From Botryosphaeria dothidea (Eukaryota; Ascomycota; Dothideomycetes; Botryosphaeriales; Botryosphaeriaceae): a DNA stretch of 64,000 nucleotides. The notes beneath the pieces are model-generated. The model did no database searches and was not told the DNA's origin. It worked only from the letters and a program-made list of their open reading frames with translations. The translations under genes were made by a program, and so were the position numbers. The stretch covers positions 186,001 to 250,000 of the forward strand of contig WWBZ02000073.1 in NCBI GenBank assembly GCA_011503125.2, read 5' to 3'. Of the stretch, positions 56,701 to 64,000 are shown in pieces; the stretch's first letter is position 1; every line of letters starts with the position of its first letter.

Positions 56701-56924
56701 CCCAAAGCACAACGCTGTGGGGCACGACACGTACCTTTCCATCACGCTGGGACCCTCTGTGGCTATTACGGTCAGCGCATGCCTTCGCCAAGCGGCTGTA
56801 CATACCTATGCTCAATTATGGTGACAGAGGTGAATGGCACCGCCTCACGAATGCTGCCTGTCAGACGGAAGATTTAGGAGACTTCTACCGCATATAACAT
56901 CTTTCAGAATAAGTCTGCAGCTGA
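53714..56924. other. 3.2-kb AT-richer gene-poor region before the terpenoid cluster
   Basis: No intact gene is supported. Two short segments look more protein-like than the rest. At 56250–55980 on the minus strand, a GTAAGC donor and CGCAG acceptor would join WLGVVDLRRSKNLLRQM to a frame reading GNAFKTKIDIGAIKASLLLA. At 56564–56824 on the plus strand there is an 86-codon frame. Neither matches a family I recognise. They may be eroded genes at the cluster border or chance. Confidence 0.4.
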
Positions 56925-58265
56925 ATGCAAATACAAGCCCAAGCCATGTCGTCCCCTGATTCGTTCTCTCTGCCAGCTCCTACTGCAGCGGCACCGCGGC
57001 GCCGCCGCATGGCATGCGATCGCTGCCATTCCCAGAAACTACGGTGTTTGCGCACTCTCAACCCACATGGCCAGGATTGCGACCGTTGCGTGCGCCTTGC
57101 AGGCGAGTGTGTATACAGCCCTTCAGGCCGTATCGGCCGGCCACCCCTTCGACAGTCGAGAGAAACACACACCGGCCAGAAACGTCCTCGGTCACAGACA
57201 CCCTCGCACCCAGCAATTGAGTTCCAACAGCCATTTGCAACAACGACAAACCAAGGGTTCCCGCAGATAACCACGATCGGGGACTTTACCATGGACGACA
57301 CCGATGGGTTCAACTTTATGGCACTTCTCAACACCTCTACCTCACTCGACCTTATCAACAACAACAACTCGACATGCCTCGGTGGTTTCTCGGATTTTCC
57401 CGATACTTCTTCAAAAGGTGTTGCAGACAGAATACCATCTACGAGAGGCTCGGAGGATCACGTCGGGGAGCTCGCGTCTCTCAGTCTGGCTTTACACAGC
57501 CAGCTGAAGACCGCAGAAAGAGGGAGACTCGACAATCCAATGGATCCGCAAGTCACCATCTCTCGTCTCCAAGGGTACCCCGTCCAAAGCATGCTCGACA
57601 GCACACAGAAGCTTGTCCACATCGCCGACACACTGCTAGCCGAAACATCTCGCAACAACCCTGCACCCTCCACACTGAACGACTATTGCGTAGACGCGGC
57701 CGACAACATATCATCGAACAGCAGTATAGACAGCCCACCATGGCCTGACTTCTTCTCCACCCCCAACAACAGCCCATCCCAGGGCAGCACAGCGACCACG
57801 CCCCCGACCACCGCCGCAACGCCGAACAGCTGGCCCATGTTCACGAGCTGCATGGCTCCAACACCCAAACCACACGTCTCCGTCATCCTCCTGCTCCTCT
57901 CCTGCCACGTCTCGCTCGTGCGCCTCTACGCCGTCTTCTACGGCCACCTGCGACACCACCTCCTCTACGCGCCCGCGCCCACGCACGGCCGCCTCTTCCC
58001 GCACCTCGAGCTGGGATCGTTCCAGGCGCTGATGGGGCGCGAGCTGGAGACCGCGCTGGTGGTGCAGGTCACCACGCACCTGCTGGAGCGGCTGCAGCGG
58101 GCGCGGGCGGACTGCGCGGCCGTGGGGCTGATCACGCCGGCGCTGATGCACGCGGTGCAGATGCAGGAGGAGATGGACGCGATGGGCGGATGGGGGAACG
58201 AGAGCGGCGATGTCTCGGTGCTGGTTAGGGACGTCAGGAGGCTGCTTAAGCAGAGGAGTGCTTAG
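56925..58265 (+). CDS. Zn2Cys6 transcription factor (AflR-like), probable cluster regulator
   Basis: Single-exon 446-aa protein. The binuclear zinc cluster is at about residues 31–63 (CDRCHSQKLRC, then CDRCVRLAGEC), preceded by a basic PRRRRMA stretch and followed by the basic GRIGRPPLRQSR. The middle is Ser/Pro/Asn-rich, with a MDDTDGFNFMALL segment that could activate transcription. The C-terminus holds a helical domain, PKPHVSVILLLLSCHVSLVRLYAVFYGHL, as in the AflR-type regulatory domain that follows such zinc clusters in secondary-metabolite regulators. Known: AflR-type factors switch on the genes around them. It is tail-to-tail with the GGPP synthase (98 bases apart), so it is likely the pathway-specific regulator of this cluster. 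Target sites are inferred, not proven. A second ATG lies at 56946. Confidence 0.92.
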   Translation: MQIQAQAMSSPDSFSLPAPTAAAPRRRRMACDRCHSQKLRCLRTLNPHGQDCDRCVRLAGECVYSPSGRIGRPPLRQSRETHTGQKRPRSQTPSHPAIEFQQPFATTTNQGFPQITTIGDFTMDDTDGFNFMALLNTSTSLDLINNNNSTCLGGFSDFPDTSSKGVADRIPSTRGSEDHVGELASLSLALHSQLKTAERGRLDNPMDPQVTISRLQGYPVQSMLDSTQKLVHIADTLLAETSRNNPAPSTLNDYCVDAADNISSNSSIDSPPWPDFFSTPNNSPSQGSTATTPPTTAATPNSWPMFTSCMAPTPKPHVSVILLLLSCHVSLVRLYAVFYGHLRHHLLYAPAPTHGRLFPHLELGSFQALMGRELETALVVQVTTHLLERLQRARADCAAVGLITPALMHAVQMQEEMDAMGGWGNESGDVSVLVRDVRRLLKQRSA

Positions 58266-58363
58266 ATGCAATTGTGTGTGAGACGGATTCCCTTGCGATA
58301 GCAGATAGATGAAAACGAACAGATGGATATTCCGTAGGAAATGGTATGTACAGCAAAACAAAA

Positions 58364-59585
58364 TCAGATCTTCAGTCCGAGCATCTCCACGAGCTTGTCG
58401 ACGTGCTTGGTCTTGCCGCCCATCCCCTGCACGATCTCCCGCGCCTCGGCCGTTAGGTCTGCGAGCCTCTCGCGGCAGTAGCTGAACGAGCCGGTCGACT
58501 CGATGTACTGGATCGCGAACCGTTTGACGTCCTCGTCCTCCGTCCGCTGCCTCAGGATGTTCAGTATCTGGATGTTTGCCGGATTGGAACGGATGCTGTG
58601 GATGATGGGGAACGAGAATTTGCCCTCGGTGAGGTCTTCGCCGAAGCCTTTGTTCTTGACGTAGACGTCGCTCTGGAGGTTGAGGTAGTCGTCGCGGATC
58701 TGGAAAATCTTCCCCAGAACGTTGACGAGGGGAACGTAGTCTCTGACCATCAGCGGTCAGTTTTGGTCTTCTACCGTTGTTCTTCTGCAAAGGAGGAGAC
58801 TGAGGGACATCACTCACACGTCGCTTTCGCTCGCCATTTGCATCAACCTGACGGCTAGCCTGAATAAGCCACCGGTCTTATTCGACACCATGATGAGATA
58901 CTCCTCCTCCGTCGGGCAGACCAGAGCATCTCTCCAGTAGAGATCCATGCCCTGACCGCGGTGCAAATTCAGCAGCTCCTCGGTGAATATCTCAAACGCG
59001 CGCGGGTCTTCCAACTTGGGAAGCTCCTGCTGCGCCATGTAAAAAGCGTAGTTGGCCGAGTTGATGGTCTGAGCGATTCCGAAGATGCTGTGTGCCACCG
59101 GAATGCCACGGCGAAGTTTAGATGAATCTTGGATGTCATCGATCCTGAATATTTGATCAGCAAGTGCGTAAAGGATACCTGTCGAACCCGGACGTACAAG
59201 AGCGAAGCAGTGTGCAGTAGCCCCACAACACGCTTGATAACTTCTAGTTTCTCTTCGGGGATCTGAAGCCACTCGTTGAAAGCGTTCATCATTTTATCCC
59301 TGACGCCCTTGCCTGAAGCCCGTAGAAGGTAGTCCAGCGGAGCGCGAATAATCTGTGAACATTACTCATGTTAGAAGAACGATGTTCGACCGAGGAAATA
59401 GGAACGAGAAAGCTTGGCCTTACTTCTTCCTCATTCGTACATGATGGCGGCTTGGTGCTATTGACACCATCCATCTGAATACCGGCAACGTTTACAGCAC
59501 CCCCGGCGTTCAGGCCATGTATGTGGTTATTGGTGGTTTTGAGAACTTGCTGGCCAAGCAGAGGAGTGTCTTGAGTGAACAACAT
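58364..59585 (-). CDS. Geranylgeranyl diphosphate synthase (cluster copy)
   Basis: Trans-isoprenyl diphosphate synthase making C20 GGPP from FPP or shorter allylic diphosphates and IPP. Exons 59585–59424, 59352–59198, 59144–58818 and 58742–58364 give 340 aa. The first aspartate-rich motif is [13 protein letters not shown] (about 108–112) and the second is [11 protein letters not shown] (232–236). [23 protein letters not shown] and [12 protein letters not shown] are further GGPPS blocks. The first motif is split by an intron right before IDDIQD. An upstream in-frame segment with a hydrophobic stretch precedes 59585, but the ATG at 59585 gives the usual N-terminus. A second GGPPS dedicated to secondary metabolism, next to a UbiA enzyme and a regulator, is typical of diterpenoid clusters. 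Confidence 0.95.
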
Positions 59586-60708
59586 TTTGTGGATTTGAGA
59601 GAGAAAAAAGAATAGGGAGAACAGGCAGCTTCCAATGCAAGACGGAGCGCTCACGGTTAAGAGATAATACCAAGAAGTGAAGCCCATTGCAATCATGATA
59701 CACCCTTCGAACACCTCCAGGGGTCCAGAAATGCCGCTTTTGTCTACATACAGTAGTCTATTCTGGTCATAAGCGGTTCGCTTGGCAGTCTGGGTGCTAA
59801 GACTCGGAGGGTTACGTTGGGAAGTTTTCATAATAAGCCGACGGTGTTCTCCGGATGACTGTTGGGATCTTGGTATCGCGTTCGAGACGCATTCTAGCCT
59901 CTCGTCTGGAGTGGGTCTTGATTATCACATGGATTAGATGTTAATGATTTCAACGGCTTACTGCTCAAGGCCATGAATCGGCGTTCGGCGTCTTTCGAGC
60001 GCTTTGTCGTGGCCCAGAGGCCGCGCATTGTGGACGGACATGGCGCAATGATCACCAACACATGTGGGCCAGGTGGGGGCTCCATGGCACCTTCCGTACA
60101 TGACTGTAGACACTCCGCATTTGTATATTTTTAGTGTGGGGCGGTGGCATGATCTGAGAGACGCTGAGAGAGCCACATGGCCCATTAAGGATGAACGGAA
60201 TTCTTCATGTGGTTCTAAATTTGGTTTGATGAACGGTCTGGACCTGGAGTCTCCAGGCGACCGTCTTTGCCGTACAGCCTACAGAAACAGTTCAAGACCG
60301 TAAAAAAGGTTGGTGATATCAAAATCATTAGGTTCAAGTAGATGAGGTTTCCCTACTGAGTGTACGAGATTCAGATGCAAAATTTCAGTTGAAATTCAAC
60401 AAGGTTATTACGAGAAGCGGCTGGCAGAGTCAATTTGCAACGTCCCGCTGCGAGTTCAGGGAGGAGTGACTGAAGCGCATAAAAGATGTGAGGCAATCCC
60501 GTCGGATTGATTACGGGGAGTATTGAGACAAATCAGACATGATTTTACGCGCATTCATGTGGAATGATCGTAATATTTGCGAGAAACAGTTTATCGAGAT
60601 AATTTATATAAACAAAATTCGACTTTACATAGCGACTTGAAACAGTGATGAGTCAGATCTCTTCTTGTCCGCGTGTAAAGCGCTCTGCTTGATGGTGATG
60701 GTGATCGA
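59586..60708. promoter_or_regulatory. GGPPS upstream region with TCGGCGT tandem pair
   Basis: Holds the GGPPS promoter and the 3' flank of the UbiA gene, both on the minus strand. An in-frame extension of the GGPPS reading frame occupies the first ~240 bases. Around 59978 a heptamer is repeated in tandem (listed separately). No other gene is supported. Confidence 0.45.
59978..59991 (+). promoter_or_regulatory. Tandem TCGGCGT pair, candidate regulator site
   Basis: Two perfect TCGGCGT copies directly adjacent, about 393–406 bases upstream of the GGPPS start. Each contains a CGG triplet, the half-site recognised by Zn2Cys6 factors. The same heptamer recurs at 62101–62107 in the prenyltransferase/epoxidase promoter. 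It also occurs in GC-rich coding DNA elsewhere in the window (near 12280 and 12845), so its specificity is unproven. Confidence 0.4.
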
Positions 60709-61782
60709 CTAAGCCAGGTGCGTGGGCCTGAACTTGAGGAAAACCTCAACTGCACATGCAACAATGGTCCAGAGACCCAGTTTGACGTTACTCTTGTGCA
60801 CAATTCCTCCAGTCGCAGGCCGCTTTGCATCGAACCGTACCAGCTGCTCTGCAAAAGAAACGGTCCAGAATCCCATCCATGCAACCCAAAGCCAGACAGA
60901 GTTAAACTGGCTCAGGAAGAGAGACAGGCACACGACAACAGGGCTGGCAAGTGCCACAAGGAGGAGGTGGATGTGTCGTCCGGCAATATTGTAGAACGAA
61001 TTTACGTTCAGCTTCCTATCATCAACCACGTCCTGGTAGCTGTATGCGGTGTTCAAATACAGCGTCCAGAAGTAAGTCATGATGCAGAGCGGAAGGCATT
61101 GGTAGGTCGTTTCGGTGAATGACTGGTGTTGACCATGAATAGCGGCCCAACCGGGGATAGCAGGCCATGCAATGGTGAAGCCCAAAATGTACTGCGGGTA
61201 TAGGTGAAGCTTCCGTGCCGTTGGTCGTTTCCCGAAGGGGTACAGAATCGAAGCAGCCATTACTGGCAGCAAATGCTTCAAACTTTGCGGAGCTAGTCAG
61301 TATTGAGGAATAGCAGGCCGGAGTATTCCAAACACTTACACATCCTTTCCGTTTAACATGACGTGTAGCACCAAATAGGATGCAAAAACCTGCATCGTCA
61401 TCCAAACCATAGCCTGGGTAGTTGTGACCCGCCTGGCTGCCAGCGGACGACTCTTCGTCCGAGCTACATGGGCATCGATATCCCGATCAATCCAGTCGTT
61501 CCAAACCATGCCCGCTCCGCAGAAGATGTAGGCTGCAAGGCAGCATAGGCCGGTCTGACGGAAAACAAAGCCAACAGAGGCAGTCGAGTTTTCGTCTGCG
61601 AGCACAGTGGCACCAGCCAGCAATGCGGACCAAACTATAGGCTTCATCAGCATCAACTTTGCAACATATTCTAAGATGAAAGATCTACCTCCGGCAAAAG
61701 TGGTAAATAATGGGTTGTATCTGTCGAACCGAGAAAGAGCGAGAAGATCCCGGATCAATGATGACCGACTTGTGACTGCCAT
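60709..61782 (-). CDS. UbiA-family membrane prenyltransferase
   Basis: Integral-membrane enzyme that transfers a prenyl diphosphate to an aromatic or pyrone acceptor. Exons 61782–61340 and 61282–60709 give 338 aa. The first Asp-rich motif is NDWIDRDID (about 95–103, NDxxDxxxD) and the second is YQDVVDDRK (about 232–236, DxxxD), both needed for Mg-diphosphate binding. Seven to nine hydrophobic segments surround them. The segment RTKSRPLAARRVTTTQA is the usual conserved loop. The acceptor of the intron is AAAG, which is the only frame-keeping choice. It lies next to a GGPP synthase and an FAD epoxidase, so the donor is probably GGPP. The acceptor substrate cannot be read. This fungal UbiA subgroup includes enzymes of meroterpenoid clusters; a ubiquinone or heme A role is unlikely from context. 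Confidence 0.93.
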
Positions 61783-62358
61783 GGTGTTGATGTAACGTGA
61801 GGTTGGCTGTTATGACTTGAGATGATTGTGAATGGTATGATTTCTTGGGCTCGGTGACCTACCAGGTTATGGCTCACGCTTTAATGCGAAGAAATTCTTT
61901 ATCTCTAGATCTGAGTACAGTCCCCGAGACTGAAGCTATGACCAGAAGAATGACTGGAGATCGACCAAAGTGCGTATGCCTGGAAATTCCCACCTGCCAA
62001 AATTAGACTTGCCCCACAGGCCGCTACAAGTATAGCAAACAAATGCATGGAAACTAAGCAGACGGAGCGGCCCGGGTAGCCGTTGGGTAGTCCGTGCAAT
62101 TCGGCGTGTTTTGGTAGTCAAAGGGGCCGATCATGGGGCCAAAAGAACCCCAAAGCACCGGTCAGCAAACACCGCCACAAGAATACTCAGGTGAGCGTTA
62201 GCAAAGGACCGGAACACCAAATGGTCTGACGGGCTTGCTCGCGCGCTCATATGCTTTGACTATCGAGCAAGTTGCTGAATATTCGTAAAAAAAAAAACCT
62301 CTTGCAAAACAATTTCTTGCCTTCCAATTTTTCAATCACCAAATAACTCAACTGAAGC
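61783..62358. promoter_or_regulatory. Shared divergent promoter of prenyltransferase and epoxidase
   Basis: 576 bases between divergent ATG codons. Contains one TCGGCGT (62101–62107) and further CGG triplets near 62067, 62160 and 62211. An A12-like run lies just upstream of the epoxidase ATG near 62287–62298. The common promoter suggests coordinated control by the cluster regulator. Confidence 0.5.
62101..62107 (+). promoter_or_regulatory. TCGGCGT heptamer in divergent promoter
   Basis: Same heptamer as the tandem pair upstream of the GGPP synthase. It lies roughly midway between the two start codons it could control. Confidence 0.35.
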
Positions 62359-63925
62359 ATGTCTCAAAGTCAATTTAAGGTTATCATTGTCGGAGGATCA
62401 GTTTCCGGCCTCACCCTGGCGCACAGCTTGCACAGAATTGGGGTGGATTACACAATCCTCGAGAAGCGTCCGCAAATTGCACCGCAAGAAGGAGCATCGA
62501 TAGGAATTTTGCCGAACGGGGCCCGAGTCCTCGATCAGCTTGGCCTTTACGGCGAAATCGAGCAGACCACTGTGCCCTTAGGGGTTTCCCATATCCATTT
62601 TCCCGATGGGTATGAATTTGTCAGTTCTTACCCGAAAAAAATGCACGATGAGTGAGTTCGCTTCCTCCAGAGTGGCGTTAGTGCAAAAATACTGACTCAT
62701 GTGTGAAAGATTCGGATACTCCGTTGCCTTTATGGAAAGGCGACGATTACTTGAAATCCTGTACCAAAATCTTCCCGACAGGACTAAGGTCCAGGTTAAT
62801 AAGGTGGTCACAAAGATCGAGCAGCAAACAAAAGAGAAGGATAGCATTCGAGTACACACGCATGATGGTTGCGTGTACGATGCCGACCTTGTTGTCGGAG
62901 CCGACGGAGTGCATAGCGTAGCCCGGGCCCAGATGTGGAAGATGGCTAAAGCGCTTTGGCCGGGTGCCTTTCCAGAGAGTGAAAGAAACAGTATGTTTGA
63001 TTCAAGCGAAGCAAAGATTTGACTGACAGTACATCAAGGTATGACAGTCGAGTACGCCTGTGTCTTTGGCATTTCCAAGGGGGTTCCTGAACTGAACGCA
63101 GGCGAGCAAGTTCTGCGCGTCAATGAAGGCTGGACCCTGGCAGTTATCCCATCAAAGGATGACATTGTCTTTTGGTTTATCGTCCAGAAACTTGACAAGA
63201 AGTATCAATACGGAAAGGCTCCTCGTTTCACATCCGCAGATGCCGCGGAGAGATGCAAAGAATTTGCAGACGTGCCAGTCTGGAAAGCTGTTCGTTTCAG
63301 CGACTTGTGGAAAAAGCAGGAGGTTGTAAATATGGCTGCTTTGGAAGAGAGCATGTTCCAGACCTGGAGCTGCGGCCGTTTGGTGTGCGTCGGGGATAGC
63401 ATTCATAAGGTAAGACCGCCCCCCGTATTTGGCCGTGTGCCATGGTTCTGACCAATGCACTTCCACCAGATGACCATTAACCTCGGACAAGGCGCAAATT
63501 GCGCCATTGAGGATGTGGCTGTTCTTTCGAATCTACTACATGACTGCTTGCAAAAACATCCGGAGACGAAACCCTCTCATCAGGAGATCGACGCTCTCCT
63601 TCGTCAATTCAACAGTTTGCACCTCCCGAGGGCATCACAAATTCAGGCCATGTCATGGCTAACAACACGAGTCCATGCCCTCGATGGGTTCCTGCCCAAA
63701 GTGATAGGAAGGTATGTGATGCCAAACATTGGAGAGCTGTTTGAAAGAAGACCTTTCCAAATGATCGCAGATGCCGCGATGCTGGAATTCCTACCATTGT
63801 CTCGAACTTCTTTTTCAGGCTGGGATAAGTACAGAAACAGAGGAAACAGTGTGCCCCAATGGCTTGTTACCACTTCTTTACTCTTTCTCTTGGCTGGGTG
63901 GTGGGGTTACCGACACTGTGATTAG
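62359..63925 (+). CDS. FAD-dependent monooxygenase (PaxM-like epoxidase)
   Basis: Exons 62359–62651, 62710–62990, 63039–63409 and 63470–63925 give 466 aa. The Rossmann dinucleotide motif is [17 protein letters not shown] (Gly12–Gly17), followed by the conserved [22 protein letters not shown], the DG motif [16 protein letters not shown] and the FAD-phosphate motif [31 protein letters not shown] hydrophobic C-terminal segment ([15 protein letters not shown]) anchors it to a membrane. This architecture matches the PaxM and meroterpenoid epoxidases that oxidise the terminal double bond of a prenyl chain before cyclisation. Position next to the prenyltransferase suits that role. The substrate and product are inferred. 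The window ends 75 bases later, so any following cluster genes are not seen. Confidence 0.92.
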
Positions 63926-64000
63926 CACATCTTCACGCTATATAGACATTCTTGATACCAACAGTTTGCATTTTCTCATACTAGAATTCAATTGTCTCGT

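Noticed and set aside
57711..58817. 368-codon minus-strand open frame
   Set aside because: It overlaps the Zn2Cys6 gene in antisense and GGPPS exons in the wrong frame. The spliced GGPPS model explains the coding signal.
56925..63925. Indole-diterpene (paxilline-type) cluster
   Set aside because: The PaxM-like enzyme and GGPPS would fit, but the prenyl-transferring enzyme here is a UbiA membrane protein with NDxxDxxxD, not a PaxC-type GGPPS-like transferase.
1..64000. tRNA genes, rRNA genes and CRISPR arrays
   Set aside because: Scanning for T-loop (GTTCGA-type) sequences with matching acceptor stems, rRNA-like segments and regularly spaced direct repeats gave nothing convincing by eye.

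Overview
The window is nuclear DNA of a filamentous ascomycete (Pezizomycotina). Most genes are interrupted by short GT–AG introns of about 45–75 nt, several of which have CTGAC/CTAAC-like branch sites. The gene content is typical of the group: a LaeA-like methyltransferase, Zn2Cys6 regulator, MFS transporters, P450, DUF6594 protein and an AA1-like secreted protein. The small Cys4 secreted protein, DUF6594 and stand-alone retropepsin make a Dothideomycete plausible, but this is inference. No rRNA, tRNA, CRISPR or bacterial operon structure was seen. Intron boundaries were placed by eye, requiring consensus splice sites and reading-frame continuity at every junction.

Layout. 0–31 kb is mostly housekeeping: a LaeA/UMTA-type methyltransferase (2.9–4.3 kb), mitochondrial acyl-CoA dehydrogenase (5.6–7.3), an unnamed 735-aa protein with repeated CWxLCxxL helices (10.9–13.2, minus), a metallo-beta-lactamase-fold protein (16.7–18.0, minus), the seven-knuckle protein GIS2/CNBP (19.3–20.1, minus), UDP-GlcNAc pyrophosphorylase UAP1 (21.5–23.1, minus), rRNA-processing factor RRP7 (23.95–24.96, minus), a BTB-like protein (25.6–26.5), a mucin-like secreted protein (27.9–29.4, minus) and an SMP-30/gluconolactonase-like protein (30.5–31.8).

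32–41.7 kb looks like a small catabolic neighbourhood. A Dal5/allantoate-type MFS permease and an alpha/beta hydrolase are divergently transcribed from one 299-bp promoter. A full-length 5-oxoprolinase (hydantoinase A/B fusion) follows, then a secreted leucine-rich-like protein. 42–53.6 kb is accessory: a 14-TM-type MFS exporter, a divergent retropepsin-like protease / DUF6594 membrane-protein pair, a cytochrome P450, an Ada-type methyl-phosphotriester sensor with AraC helix, a class I methyltransferase and a small secreted protein. A 3.3-kb gene-poor stretch follows.

56.9–63.9 kb holds one side of a terpenoid biosynthetic cluster: Zn2Cys6 regulator, geranylgeranyl diphosphate synthase, UbiA-family prenyltransferase and a PaxM-like FAD epoxidase. 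This set is what meroditerpenoid (for example diterpenoid-pyrone) clusters use to make, attach and epoxidise a C20 chain before cyclisation. The polyketide synthase and the membrane terpene cyclase are not in the window and would be expected to the right. A TCGGCGT heptamer occurs as a tandem pair upstream of the GGPP synthase and once in the shared prenyltransferase/epoxidase promoter. A small family of degenerate inverted repeats (23.74–23.94 and 47.04–47.12 kb) is the only mobile-element-like signal found.
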